Positions 47,906 to 57,309 of a stretch of DNA of 64,000 nt are shown in pieces (the stretch's first letter is position 1; each line of letters opens with the position of its first letter). Made by a program: the position numbers and the translations under genes. This DNA comes from Anaerolineae bacterium (lineage in GTDB: Bacteria; Chloroflexota; Anaerolineae; Aggregatilineales; Phototrophicaceae). The stretch spans positions 372,001-436,000 of the forward strand of contig JAJEBY010000016.1 of the NCBI GenBank assembly GCA_022822305.1. The letters run 5' to 3'. Below the pieces are notes generated by a model. The model searched no databases and was not told the DNA's origin. It saw nothing but the letters and a program-made list of their open reading frames with translations.

Positions 47906-48046
47906 CCCGTGCATTTACCGCTCCCCCGCCCCTCCCCAACGCATTGGATAGGGAGGCGCTATGGCGTTGCCCGCCTGGAGTACTCTGGCCATAGGCGCGG
48001 CGTGGGATGAATTCTGTATGAGACGCGACTGTTTGCAGACTACAAG

Positions 48047-48964
48047 ATGAATTCGCCGCCATCAACCAAAAGCAAAAAAGCTAATTCTGGCTGGCATCGC
48101 CGGCATGATCTGCCTTGGCTGGTGATCTTTGTGATTCCGGCTTTCATCATCGTGGTGGCGGTGCAGTTTTATCCGCTGGCGTATTCGGCCTTTCTTTCCG
48201 TTCAGGATTGGGTGCTGACTGAATCGCAGGTCCCCAAGGGCTTTGTCGGGCTGGACAATTTCGCCAAGGAGTTGTCAGACCACATTTTTTGGCGGGCGGT
48301 GCGCAACAGCATCTGGATCACGGGCGGCGCGCTGATTTTGGAGATGTTTCTGGGTGTATGCCTGGCGTATTTGACCATGGGCTCCAGCTGGCGGATGCGG
48401 GCGATCCGCACCTTGCTGATCTTGCCGATGGTGATCGCGCCGGTGGCGGCCGGGACTCTGTGGCGTATCCTGCTCAATTCGCGCGCCGGGTTGGTCAATC
48501 ATGTGCTGGACATGATCGGCATCAAGGGGCCGGAGTGGCTGGCGACGGCGGATGGGGCGATAGTTTCGGTCATCATGCTGGATACCTGGCAATGGACGCC
48601 GTTTGTCTTGCTGGTTGTCGGCGCGGCGATCGCGAGCATCCCCGCTGATTTGCTGGAAGTGGCGGCGATTGACGGCGCCTCGCGCTGGAAAACCTTCTTG
48701 CATATCGAGTTGCCGCTGCTGATGCCGCTTTTGCTGCTGACCTTGGTCTTCCGCATGCTGGAATCGCTGCTGTCGCTGGATTCGATTTATTCGCTGACCT
48801 TCGGCGGACCCGGATACAGCACGTATACATTGACGTATTACATTTATACATTGGGTCTGCGCAGCTTTAATTTTGGCGCGGCGGCGGCATCATCCTGGAT
48901 TTTCATGCTGTTTGCCAGCTTTTCCATCGGACTGGTTTTCTGGTTCCAGCGCAAGGATTGGTAG
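48047..48964 (+). CDS. ABC transporter permease, MalF family
   Basis: Inner-membrane subunit of a sugar-type importer, 305 aa, six membrane helices. The first helix is LPWLVIFVIPAFIIVVAVQF. The EAA loop that docks on the ATPase is EVAAIDGASRWKTFLHIELPLL near residue 205. No good ribosome site is visible before the ATG at 48047; the upstream 140 bases hold repeat-like GC-rich sequence. The next permease follows after 30 bp. Confidence 0.93.
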   Translation: MNSPPSTKSKKANSGWHRRHDLPWLVIFVIPAFIIVVAVQFYPLAYSAFLSVQDWVLTESQVPKGFVGLDNFAKELSDHIFWRAVRNSIWITGGALILEMFLGVCLAYLTMGSSWRMRAIRTLLILPMVIAPVAAGTLWRILLNSRAGLVNHVLDMIGIKGPEWLATADGAIVSVIMLDTWQWTPFVLLVVGAAIASIPADLLEVAAIDGASRWKTFLHIELPLLMPLLLLTLVFRMLESLLSLDSIYSLTFGGPGYSTYTLTYYIYTLGLRSFNFGAAAASSWIFMLFASFSIGLVFWFQRKDW

Positions 48965-48994
48965 CCGAGCGGTCGGATTCTGGACAAGTAGATT

Positions 48995-49843
48995 ATGGGT
49001 CGCAATAAGTCTCCGAAACAACGATTACTGGCCTTGCTGCATGGTCTGATATTGCTCGTCGCTTGCTTGGTGGTCATCATCCCCTTGACCTATTTGGTGA
49101 TCAACAGCGTGAAGCTGCCGCGCGAGTTCTTGACTGTGCCGCCGACGATTCTGCCGTCTGAGGTTACCTTTCAGCATTATCAGGAATTGTTTGAAGACAG
49201 CAAAACGCTTCGTCACTTTAGGAACAGCTTGACGGTCACGTTGTGGACGACGGGCATCACTATTGTTGCCGGGACTTTGGCGGCGTATGGGCTGGCGCGC
49301 ATGAGGCTCTCGGCAATGATCCTGGCGGGCGTGACCTTTGTTTTTCTGTTCATTCGCTTTTATCCTCGCGTCACGACGGTCATCCCCTTTTTCCTGGTGA
49401 TGCGGGAAATGGACTTGCTGGATACGGTCTGGGCGATCATCATCGGTCAATTGGGCATAACCATACCGTTCGTGACCTGGCTGATGCTGGTGGTTTTTCA
49501 GGATCTGCCGCTGGAGATTGAAGAAGCCGCGATTGTCGATGGCGCCAACGTATGGCAGCGCTTTTGGCGCGTGGTCTTGCCGATTGCCATGCCCAGCGTC
49601 GCCGCTGCCGCGATTCTGACGGCCTTTCTATCCTGGAACGAATTCCTGATCGCATCGAGCGTAGCCCGGCGCAAAGCCAGCGTGCTGTCGATTGCGGTGG
49701 CCGGGTTCGTCAGCGACAAGGGGATTCAATGGGGTCCAATGGCGGCGATGAGCGTGGTGATGATCGTGCCCATGATTGTATTCGCGCTCTTCGCGCAGAA
49801 GTATCTGATCCACGGGATAACTTTCGGCGCCGTCAAAGGCTAA
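48995..49843 (+). CDS. ABC transporter permease, MalG family
   Basis: Second permease subunit, 282 aa, six helices, with the EAA loop EEAAIVDGANVWQRFWRVVLPIAMP near residue 175. Start ATG at 48995. No ATP-binding gene follows: the next gene is convergent and unrelated, so the importer must use an ATPase encoded elsewhere (for example a shared MsmK-type protein). Substrate is unknown. Confidence 0.93.
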   Translation: MGRNKSPKQRLLALLHGLILLVACLVVIIPLTYLVINSVKLPREFLTVPPTILPSEVTFQHYQELFEDSKTLRHFRNSLTVTLWTTGITIVAGTLAAYGLARMRLSAMILAGVTFVFLFIRFYPRVTTVIPFFLVMREMDLLDTVWAIIIGQLGITIPFVTWLMLVVFQDLPLEIEEAAIVDGANVWQRFWRVVLPIAMPSVAAAAILTAFLSWNEFLIASSVARRKASVLSIAVAGFVSDKGIQWGPMAAMSVVMIVPMIVFALFAQKYLIHGITFGAVKG

Positions 49844-49991
49844 AGCGCCGACGCGGGATTCTCCGGCGCGTTCAAAGATTTATCCCTTTCGCTAAGGCGC
49901 AGACGCAGGCGACGGCAGTGGACGATCCAAAGCTGTCGCATCTCCGCTTGAAGCAATTCCTGAAGCCGAAAAACGAGCGGCCAAGCATTTC

Positions 49992-50037
49992 TCGCATCTC
50001 GCGTCGTCCATGATGCCAATCTGTCGCCGAGATGCGA
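49992..50037. terminator. Possible bidirectional hairpin between convergent genes
   Basis: TCGCATCTCG (49992-50001) pairs perfectly with CGAGATGCGA (50028-50037) around a 26-base loop, between the permease (+) and the DUF4287 gene (-). The T-run is poor on both sides, so this is tentative. Confidence 0.3.
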
Positions 50038-50065
50038 AAGGCCGCCCCGGCAATAATGCGCTCGC

Positions 50066-50638
50066 TCAGGGGCTGTGGGCACGCTCGTAGGCTTGACGGG
50101 TATAAGCGGCGAGACGGTCGTCGATTTGCGCTATGTCACTTAGCTGAATCATGTGCGTTATGTTCGGCATTGCGCCCAGGCCGACGCCCTTCTGGACATA
50201 ATCGCCAAAGGGTTCGTCGCCCAGATCCAGTCCAACGCGGATATTGGTCTTGTTGATTTTGGCGCAGCCGAATACGCGATCATCCTCAAGCGAGACATAA
50301 GTCTTGGTGGGGATGAAGAGAATACTGGGCAATGCCGCCTGCAGGTTGTCTGCAATCGCGTCATAGAGCGGCCTTTGCTGGTCTTTGCCCGCGAACAACT
50401 TGCGGAAAAGCGTTGGATAATGAAAGACGGGTTCTCCGTCATTGAGGAATATGCCGGCCAACATTGAGGCTTGCATATGGTTGAAGTTTCTCTCGCTTTT
50501 GAGCCATTTCACGATCTCGTTGTTCTTTTGCAGGCCAGCGGATTCCAGCAGCTGCATCCACTCGGCGAGAGTCGCGCCGGTCTCTTCGGCAAGCGAGGCG
50601 AGAAAGGCTTGTTCGAGCTCGCGCGCTTCCTTAGCCAT
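50066..50638 (-). CDS. DUF4287 and DUF5655 domain protein
   Basis: 190-aa protein. The N-terminal part (about 15-70) has the DUF4287 pattern EWMQLLESAGLQKNNEIVKWLK. The C-terminal part (about 85-185) has the DUF5655 pattern LPSILFIPTKTYVSLEDDRVFGCAKI with a following GLDLGD. Neither domain has a firm function; DUF5655 is often found next to transport or DNA-modification genes. The ATG at 50638 is preceded by AAAGGAG, so the longer frame to 50821 is not used. Confidence 0.85.
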   Translation of the reverse strand: MAKEARELEQAFLASLAEETGATLAEWMQLLESAGLQKNNEIVKWLKSERNFNHMQASMLAGIFLNDGEPVFHYPTLFRKLFAGKDQQRPLYDAIADNLQAALPSILFIPTKTYVSLEDDRVFGCAKINKTNIRVGLDLGDEPFGDYVQKGVGLGAMPNITHMIQLSDIAQIDDRLAAYTRQAYERAHSP

Positions 50639-50858
50639 GATTCGCTCCTTTACTTCTGTGCATGAGGAGAATCGCATAATCAGGCGCTGTGCGCCAGAGT
50701 AAGTTGGCGGCCGCAGACGCGCGTTCGCTGCCCGGACTGATCCGCTGCGCCAAGCGTACCAAGAAAGCTGTGTCGAATCGTAGAATCGGGTATTATAATG
50801 CGCGCATGTTCGAGCAGACATGCCTGCTGCAATTTGGCGGCTACGGAGGAGAGTGATC

Positions 50859-51422
50859 TTGGACCGACAAACGGCCTACGACATCGTTTGCGAATTTGTG
50901 GGTTCGGAGGGATTGCGCAAGCATATGCTGGCGGTCGAATTCGCCATGCGCGCCTATGCCGAGCACTATGGTGAAGATGCGGATGCCTGGGGGCTGGTGG
51001 GGCTGCTGCACGATTTTGACTGGGAGATTCATCCGTCGCTGGAACAGCATCCGATGGACGGCGCGCCGATCCTGCGCGAGCGCGGATTAGACGAAGAAGA
51101 TATCCGCACGATCCTGAGTCACGGTCCGTTGGCGGCAGATGATCGCGTGACCGCGCGCGACAAGGCGCTGTATGCGGTGGACGAGCTGACCGGCTTGATC
51201 ATTGCGGTGGCGCTGGTGCGGCCGAGCAAGGATATCCGTGATGTGAAGGTGCGCAGCATTCGCAAGAAATGGAAAGACAAAGCCTTCGCGGCGGGAGTCA
51301 ATCGCCAGGATGTGATTGACGGCTGCGCGGCCCTTGGCGTGGATGTCTGGGAATTCCACGTGCCGCTGGTGCTGAAAGCGATGCAAGATCATGCCGCCGA
51401 ACTGGGATTGAACGGCGGCTGA
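50859..51422 (+). CDS. HD-domain phosphohydrolase-like protein
   Basis: 187-aa protein with an HD pair in LLHDFDWEIHP near residue 54 and further H/D positions in ILSHGPLAADD and DKALYAVDELTGLI, the layout of small HDIG/HD nucleotide-phosphohydrolase proteins. The TTG at 50859 has GGAGGAG 8 bases upstream and gives an N-terminus DRQTAYDIVCEFV; the longer frame beginning at 50820 lacks a ribosome site. Substrate unknown; similar proteins are annotated as uridine-cytidine or HDIG proteins without proof. Confidence 0.85.
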   Translation: MDRQTAYDIVCEFVGSEGLRKHMLAVEFAMRAYAEHYGEDADAWGLVGLLHDFDWEIHPSLEQHPMDGAPILRERGLDEEDIRTILSHGPLAADDRVTARDKALYAVDELTGLIIAVALVRPSKDIRDVKVRSIRKKWKDKAFAAGVNRQDVIDGCAALGVDVWEFHVPLVLKAMQDHAAELGLNGG

Positions 51423-51447
51423 TCGACAATCGTAGTTTAATTTCGTC

Positions 51448-53151
51448 TCAGTGGCGCACGTGCACCGGCGTGCCGATGCTGCCGAAATTGTAGAACCATT
51501 GGGCATCGGCATTGGTCATATTGACGCAGCCTTTGCTCTGCGGTTGACCGAAGTTGGTATGCCACCAGGTGCCATGGAAGGCATAGCCTTGGTAGAAATA
51601 CATGACCCATTCTACGTTGGGCAGACTATAGCCGGGACCGGACATGCGCTGTTTTCGCACTTTTCTCTTGATTCTGAAATTGCCCGTTACGGTTGGGGTG
51701 ACGGGCAGCCCGCTAGAGATCAGAGCGGATTTCTTCAAAATGCCGTCTTCGTAGGCATAAGCCATCTGTGTGCTCAGGACGACGACGAACTCGCGTCCCA
51801 CGCCCACATGCGCGCCCGGCGCCGGTACTGTCGACAGCCGGGTTCTGGCGTGGGTCGATCCCAATCTGACCAGGTCGTCGCTGTTCGGGACCAGCAGCAC
51901 CATGCCGGCGTGCAAGTTGTAGGGAGCGGCGAGGCCATTGATTTGCGCCATCACCAGCCAGTCTGTCGCCAGCCTGCTGCCAACCATTGACAAGGAATCG
52001 CCGCGCTGAACGGTGTATTGTTCGCGACCTCCGGGCGTAATGACGCTGGGAGCGGCTTCAGTCGTGGTGACTTCGACCGGCGCAATTGGCGCTGCCGGCG
52101 GAGACGGCGGCTCGCGCGTAATGGCTGTCGGCGGAATCCAGAGCGTCTGTCCTTGATTGATGCGGTTGGCGTCGGCGATGCCATTGGCGCGCATCATTGC
52201 TTCCATCGAGACGCCATAGTGTTTGGCGATGACGCTGAGCGACTCGCGAAATTGCACCGTATGCTCGAAATGATCGGGGGGCGGCCCGGTGACGGCGGGC
52301 GGCTCGACCTCTGCCTCAACAGGCGCTGCCGGCTCCGCCTCAGCAAGCGCGACTGGCGCCGCCTCAACAGGCGCTGTCGACTCTTCCTCCGCGTTATCAA
52401 GCGGACCGGCGTCGGAGGCGGACGTGCTGTTATCGATGAAGGGTTCGACATTGTCCACCGTCAGGCGCAACGATGTCGTTGACGGCACCTGCAATTGCTG
52501 GCCGACAAAGATGTGGTGCGGATAGTAAATGTCGTTGGCGCGCATCAGTGTCAGCAACGTGATGCCGTGGGCTTGCGCCAGTTCGCTGAGCGTATCGCCC
52601 CGACGAATGACATAGGTCACCTGGTTGGGGATTATGGGCTCTTCAACCCCAACCGCAACGGGATCGCTGGCCGGCGGGGGATCCGAGGCTTCCGCCGTCG
52701 TGCCGGGCAAAATCAAAACTTGTCCGGGATAGATGATATGCCCAAAGATGCCGTTTTCGATGATGAGCGCGTTGAGATCGATTCCGTAGCTCACGGCGAT
52801 GGCGCCAAGCGTCTCGCCAAATCTGACGACGTGTTTGCCGGGGCTGGTCTCTGGCTGCGACAATGTATCAGTTTCGGCGCTTGTCGACGAGGTCGTCGGC
52901 AATTGCAGGACGCGACCCGGAAAGATGACATGGCTGTAAAGGCCATTGAGCCTCATCAGATCGTACAGGTCGATGCCGTAGAATTCGGCAATGCCGCCGA
53001 GTGTTTCGCCGTAGCTGACGACGTGAGTATCGCCATTATGAGTATCCCCGGGTTGGACGACAGGCGCCGCCTCCCGCGCTTGTTGCGCAAGCGTCGTTGT
53101 GGAAACAAGAATCAGGTTTATCGAAATCAATATTGCGATAACGCGTTTCAT
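51448..53151 (-). CDS. Secreted L,D-transpeptidase with five LysM repeats
   Basis: Cell-wall cross-linking enzyme. The signal peptide is about residues 1-24 from the ATG at 53151 (GAGGAG upstream). Five LysM modules follow, recognisable as VSYGETLGGIAEFYG, VRFGETLGAIAVSYG, IRRGDTLSELAQAHG, VQFRESLSVIAKHYG and VQRGDSLSMVGSRLA, with Ala/Glu/Pro-rich linkers between the third and fifth. The C-terminal YkuD domain (about 460-567) has HGTWWHTNFG and the catalytic Cys in SKGCVNM, where the usual SHGC His is Lys. It points to a peptidoglycan wall. Confidence 0.92.
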   Translation of the reverse strand: MKRVIAILISINLILVSTTTLAQQAREAAPVVQPGDTHNGDTHVVSYGETLGGIAEFYGIDLYDLMRLNGLYSHVIFPGRVLQLPTTSSTSAETDTLSQPETSPGKHVVRFGETLGAIAVSYGIDLNALIIENGIFGHIIYPGQVLILPGTTAEASDPPPASDPVAVGVEEPIIPNQVTYVIRRGDTLSELAQAHGITLLTLMRANDIYYPHHIFVGQQLQVPSTTSLRLTVDNVEPFIDNSTSASDAGPLDNAEEESTAPVEAAPVALAEAEPAAPVEAEVEPPAVTGPPPDHFEHTVQFRESLSVIAKHYGVSMEAMMRANGIADANRINQGQTLWIPPTAITREPPSPPAAPIAPVEVTTTEAAPSVITPGGREQYTVQRGDSLSMVGSRLATDWLVMAQINGLAAPYNLHAGMVLLVPNSDDLVRLGSTHARTRLSTVPAPGAHVGVGREFVVVLSTQMAYAYEDGILKKSALISSGLPVTPTVTGNFRIKRKVRKQRMSGPGYSLPNVEWVMYFYQGYAFHGTWWHTNFGQPQSKGCVNMTNADAQWFYNFGSIGTPVHVRH

Positions 53152-53547
53152 GATCAAGCTCCTCGGCTGGTTGGCTGCCGCCAATTGATCGCGTTTGTCC
53201 AAGATTATAGGGTCGGTTTGGATAGGCTCGATTTTTGATTGAAGGCATTGACGTTTGACTGTAGAATGAATAAGCGATGGCGCGTGTCGCTGAAAGCCGC
53301 GTAAATGCTAGGTTTTCGAGGACCGCATCAATTGGCGGGCCGCCGACGGCTGCGGAATTGGCGTCAGGCAAGCGTAGGCGGATTGTATGGCGCATCGTAG
53401 GGCTATGGGCTAGACTTGCCGATAAATCGCGTCAAAGCGGAAGGGTCGGCGAAGCTCGATGCCGGCCGGCAATTGTGAATAGAAAATCTGAATCGAGCCT
53501 GTCAGAGAAGCGGATCCGGCGCGCGATCAGAGGGGAAGGCAACTCCT
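53152..53547. promoter_or_regulatory. Divergent intergenic region between the transpeptidase and the PPC-like protein
   Basis: Contains a plus-strand promoter TTGAAG (53239-53244), 17 bases, TAGAAT (53262-53267), about 280 bp before the gene at 53548. On the minus strand a TATAAT lies at 53204-53209, 53 bp before the transpeptidase start, without a clear -35. A plus-strand frame at 53277-53555 has no ribosome site or recognisable product and is not called as a gene. Confidence 0.5.
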
Positions 53548-55686
53548 ATGACTGACACTATACTAATGACGAGAGGCCGATGCGCTATGTCTTTGGCGGC
53601 GCTGATGGTGTTGCTGCTGATGGTCGCAGCGCCGCTGACCGCGCAGGATCCGTCTCGCACGCTGGTATCTGGCACGACGATCAGCGACACGATGGGCCCT
53701 GACCGGACCGCGTTGACATACGTATTTGATGCCGCGGTGGGTTCGTCGGCGACGCTGGTTGCCGACAGCATGTTGGGCAGCGAGTTAAACGTGCTGTTAG
53801 CAGATTCCAACGGCAATGAGATCGCCAGCGCGCGACATAACGCCGCCGACGGGCATACGCGGATCGACGGCGCGCCGCTCGCGGCCGGTGGTCGTTATTT
53901 GGCATTTGTTTACTTTGCAGCCGGCAGCAGCACAGCGGCGACGTCGGTAGACATAAGTTTGGACATTGGTCAAATTGATGCGAGCGCGGGTGACGCGGAT
54001 GCGGCATCGACCGCGGTCGATGTGCCGGGACAACTGCTGCTCGCGGCTGGAATCGAAGTGAGTTTGAACTGGATCGGCGCGGCGGACTTGAACCTGCAGG
54101 TGCGCGATCCATCCGGCGAGACCTTGTATTGGGATTCGCGGACGACCAACAACGGCGGCGAATTCGGATTTGACGCCAACGGATTTTGCCAGGTCATCAG
54201 CCCAAGTCCGATCGAGACGGCGACCTGGCAACCGGGCTTTTTGCCGGCCGGGAGTTACGAGGTGTTGGTGTTCTACCGGGAAGCTTGCGACAGCGCCGTC
54301 GGGTCGGTGGCATTTTCGGTACAGGTACGGGTAGACGGCGCCTTGAGCGGCACGATAGGCGGCACGCTCTCGCCGCCGAGCCCGGGCCAAGACAGCGTAT
54401 ACGTCTCCCGCTTCGTCATTGCTGGCGATGGCGCGGCTACGGTGAGCCCGGGCGGGGTCTATCCGGATTCCAGCCTGACGCGGCTCCCGAGCGGTTTCAA
54501 CATCGGAAGCAATATTCCGCTGCCTATCTCGCGTGATGTTCCGGTCACGGGCGCGATCACCAATGAATCGCCCTATGTGACCTATTCATTCGCCGGCGTC
54601 AGCGGCGATGTGATCTCGTTGGATATGCAGGCGATTGGTCCCAACCTTGATACGTTGCTGCAAATCGTGGATTCAACGGGCGCGGTGGTCAACGTAAACG
54701 ATGACGGGGTCGGCACCACAAATTCGTCGATCAGCAACGCGCGCCTCCTGAACAGCGGAACCTATACCATCATCGCGACGCGCTATGGCAAGGAAATCGG
54801 CGGAACCGAGGGGCAATTCCAACTGACGCTCAGCGGACTGTCCGGTGATCTCTCGCCAGATCTGACGGCGCTGGAGTTGCCGCAAGGCGATATTGAAGTG
54901 ACGCTGGTCTGGGGCACGAGCGCCGACCTGCAGTTGCTGGTGCGCGATCCGGTTGGCGGGGTGGTATTTGACGATGTGCCTTTGAGCAACAGCGGCGGCA
55001 TCTTGCAGGAGGCGGGCAACGTCAATTGCATCCCCGCAGCCTCCGGCGCGCCCGTTTCCTACATCTATTGGCCGGTGGGGCGGATGCGCCCCGGCACCTA
55101 TGAGGTCGAGGTCTGGTATCAGAATACTTGCGTTGAGCAGCCGCCGGCGGTCGAGTTTACGCTGGTGATCGAGGTGCGGGGCCAGCAGATCGCGGTGGAG
55201 CGGCGCTTCCCGCTGCCCAATCAGCGCTTTGTCACCAACTTCACGATCCTGCCCGATGCGACCGCGACCCGTGGTGAAGGCGGTTTCATCGACGGCGGCA
55301 GCAATAGCTTGCCGTGGCAAGACGAATCTTTCAGCGCGCCGGAAATCGCAAGCGGCGAGACGGTCAGCGGCACGATTACGCCTTCAAACAGCTTTGACGT
55401 TTACAGTTTCCAAGGCGCGGCCGGTGATACGGTGACGATCCGCATGTCGGCGACGACATCGGCGCTCGATGCAAACCTGTATCTGATCAGCCCGAGTTTC
55501 TTGGAAATCGCCGCAAACGATGATGGGGATCCTGTCCTGTTGGGGACGAGCGGGCGCAGCACGGATGCCATCATCAGCGAGGTGGTACTGCCGGAAAACG
55601 GCCCGTATACGGTCATCGCGACGCGCTTTGGCACACGTTTTGGCGGAACCATCGGCAACTATTCGCTGACGCTTGAGCAAAGCTAG
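53548..55686 (+). CDS. Large secreted protein with repeated beta-sandwich (PPC-like) domains
   Basis: 712 aa, signal peptide at the N-terminus (LAALMVLLLMVAAPLTAQ). The body is beta-rich with recurring pre-peptidase C-terminal-type modules: segments VTGAITNESPYVTYSFAGVSGDVISLDM (about 330-357) and VSGTITPSNSFDVYSFQGAAGDTVTIRM (about 607-634) are two copies of one module, each followed by LxxTLLQIVDSTG/LDANLYLISPSF. A second repeat type (ADLNLQVRDPSGETLYWDSR and ADLQLLVRDPVGGVVFDD) occurs twice as well. No enzymatic domain is seen. Probably a surface or matrix protein. Confidence 0.85.
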   Translation: MTDTILMTRGRCAMSLAALMVLLLMVAAPLTAQDPSRTLVSGTTISDTMGPDRTALTYVFDAAVGSSATLVADSMLGSELNVLLADSNGNEIASARHNAADGHTRIDGAPLAAGGRYLAFVYFAAGSSTAATSVDISLDIGQIDASAGDADAASTAVDVPGQLLLAAGIEVSLNWIGAADLNLQVRDPSGETLYWDSRTTNNGGEFGFDANGFCQVISPSPIETATWQPGFLPAGSYEVLVFYREACDSAVGSVAFSVQVRVDGALSGTIGGTLSPPSPGQDSVYVSRFVIAGDGAATVSPGGVYPDSSLTRLPSGFNIGSNIPLPISRDVPVTGAITNESPYVTYSFAGVSGDVISLDMQAIGPNLDTLLQIVDSTGAVVNVNDDGVGTTNSSISNARLLNSGTYTIIATRYGKEIGGTEGQFQLTLSGLSGDLSPDLTALELPQGDIEVTLVWGTSADLQLLVRDPVGGVVFDDVPLSNSGGILQEAGNVNCIPAASGAPVSYIYWPVGRMRPGTYEVEVWYQNTCVEQPPAVEFTLVIEVRGQQIAVERRFPLPNQRFVTNFTILPDATATRGEGGFIDGGSNSLPWQDESFSAPEIASGETVSGTITPSNSFDVYSFQGAAGDTVTIRMSATTSALDANLYLISPSFLEIAANDDGDPVLLGTSGRSTDAIISEVVLPENGPYTVIATRFGTRFGGTIGNYSLTLEQS

Positions 55687-55815
55687 GCTTCGAGAGCGGC
55701 GCTGATATGCCGCTCATCGCTTGTCATCGTCCGCCAACGCTTGGACGGCGTCGTTCCTGTACTATGCAAAGCGGTATGCCTCTGTTATAGTCTTCGCCTG
55801 TTGCCGCTTGAGATC

Positions 55816-56514
55816 ATGCGAAAGCGAATGGAAATGAATCGCGCCTTGCTCTTGTTTCTTGTCTGCTTGACGGCGGTAGCTTGCTCGCCGGAAATCCGCT
55901 TGCTGGATGAGACCAAGCTGAAAGATCTGAGCCTGCTCAGTGGCGAACCTTGCGAAGCGCCATGCTGGAACGAGATAATCCCGGGCGAGACCGCCTATGT
56001 CGATGCCAAGACGATGATTGAGGACGACTGGCGCTATCAGAACATTGAAGAAGCCGAACAGCAGGAAGGCAATCCCGCGCGCATATTCGGCTTCACTCCC
56101 GAAGAAGGGCAAGTTTGCTGCCAGGTCTTCAGCCGGGACGGCCAGACGGTCACGTCGATGCTGCTGCAGCTGGCGCCCCAAGTGACCTTGGGACCGGTGA
56201 TGGATGCGCATGGCGAACCCGTTTATGTCGGTGGGGATAGCCCGGCGGCCGATCAGGCGTATATGGCGCTGGTATTTGAAGATGTGCCGATGGTGGTTTA
56301 CGCTTTTGTGGCCGGCGCCGAATCCGGAATATTGTCCTCCAGCAGCGAAATCTTCGGCGTGATGCTGATGGCGCAGTCAGAGATGGACACTTTGCTCTCT
56401 TGTTCCAGCTTGTATGATTGGGCTGGATTCCAGTCTTACAGCAGTTACATCGACGAGAATTATGATTATGTCGGCGAGTTTGCCGATGACGAAGCGTTGT
56501 GCGGAACCGGCTAA
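55816..56514 (+). CDS. Putative lipoprotein of unknown function
   Basis: About 232 aa from the ATG at 55816. The N-terminus NRALLLFLVCLTAVACSPE has a hydrophobic core and a lipobox LTAVAC, so a lipid-anchored exported protein is likely. The rest is acidic with several cysteines (EPCEAPCW, VCCQVF), including a pair that could form a disulfide. No family recognised. Start choice is uncertain; the ATG at 55834 is an alternative. It follows the PPC-like protein on the same strand by 130 bp. Confidence 0.8.
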   Translation: MRKRMEMNRALLLFLVCLTAVACSPEIRLLDETKLKDLSLLSGEPCEAPCWNEIIPGETAYVDAKTMIEDDWRYQNIEEAEQQEGNPARIFGFTPEEGQVCCQVFSRDGQTVTSMLLQLAPQVTLGPVMDAHGEPVYVGGDSPAADQAYMALVFEDVPMVVYAFVAGAESGILSSSSEIFGVMLMAQSEMDTLLSCSSLYDWAGFQSYSSYIDENYDYVGEFADDEALCGTG

Positions 56515-56567
56515 AGCGCTTGTGAGGCGCGATATTGCCGGGCAGATCGGGAAGGAGCGGGGGCAAG

Positions 56568-57257
56568 ATGGCGGAGCAATCGAGATCGCTTGACATCGGC
56601 GCGGAAGTCCAGGGCAAGGTCAAGCACGTTGGCTTATACGGCGCGTTGATCGATATTGGCACCGGGCAAGACGCCCTGCTGCATATCTCGCAGCTCGCTC
56701 GCGGCGACGGGCGAAGTTTCGAAGAAGTCGTGCGGAGCGGCGACGAGATTCAGGCTTTCGTATTGAAGTCCCGCAAAGACGGTCATGTCGCCTTGACGAT
56801 GGAACGGCCTCCGGATGTGCCTTGGCAGACGATTAAGCAAGGGCAAGTATTCACCGGTCAGGTGGTGCGCGTGGAAGATTTTGGCGTCTTCGTCGATTTC
56901 GGCGCTGAGCGCCCGGGCATGGTGCATGTTTCGGAGATGGCGGATGGCTATGTGAGATCGCCGGGCGAAGTCGTCAGCGTCGGCCAGGAAGTCGATGTTC
57001 GCGTAATCAAAAAGAGCGGTCGGCCACGAAAGATCGACTTGTCGATGAAGATGACAATGGACGCGCGCGAAGCACAAGTCGACGAGAGCGAAGCCGACGA
57101 AGCGGTGCCGACATCGATGGCGCAAGCATTCCGGCGCGCGATGGAAGGCGGCGTTGACAAGCAATCTCGCGCCGGCGGCCGTCAAGGCGGGAGCCGCAAC
57201 TATCGCGAGCAGCAGGAAGCGATCCTCTCACGCACTTTGCGCGGTTCGACACCCTAA
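56568..57257 (+). CDS. S1 RNA-binding protein with two S1 domains
   Basis: 229 aa. The first S1 domain (about 10-80) begins IGAEVQGKVKHVGLYGALIDIGTGQDALLHISQL, and the second (about 90-165) is GQVFTGQVVRVEDFGVFVDFGAERPGMVHVSEM. A basic, glycine-rich tail follows (GGRQGGSRN). Binds RNA or ribosome; similar proteins are called S1-type or YhgF/general stress protein 13-like. The ATG at 56568 has GGAG 13 bases upstream. A hairpin at 57281 probably terminates it. Confidence 0.9.
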   Translation: MAEQSRSLDIGAEVQGKVKHVGLYGALIDIGTGQDALLHISQLARGDGRSFEEVVRSGDEIQAFVLKSRKDGHVALTMERPPDVPWQTIKQGQVFTGQVVRVEDFGVFVDFGAERPGMVHVSEMADGYVRSPGEVVSVGQEVDVRVIKKSGRPRKIDLSMKMTMDAREAQVDESEADEAVPTSMAQAFRRAMEGGVDKQSRAGGRQGGSRNYREQQEAILSRTLRGSTP

Positions 57258-57280
57258 CTCAATTGCTACAGACGTGATGG

Positions 57281-57309
57281 CGAGAGACGGCTACGGCGTC
57301 TCTCGTTTT
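57281..57309 (+). terminator. Terminator after the S1-domain gene
   Basis: CGAGAGACG (57281-57289), seven-base loop, CGTCTCTCG (57297-57305), then TTTT. The right arm lies over the 3' end of the convergent VKOR gene. Confidence 0.65.

Noticed and set aside
53277..53555. A 92-residue plus-strand frame before the PPC-like gene
   Set aside because: No ribosome site, overlaps the next gene's start, composition not protein-like; left as leader sequence.
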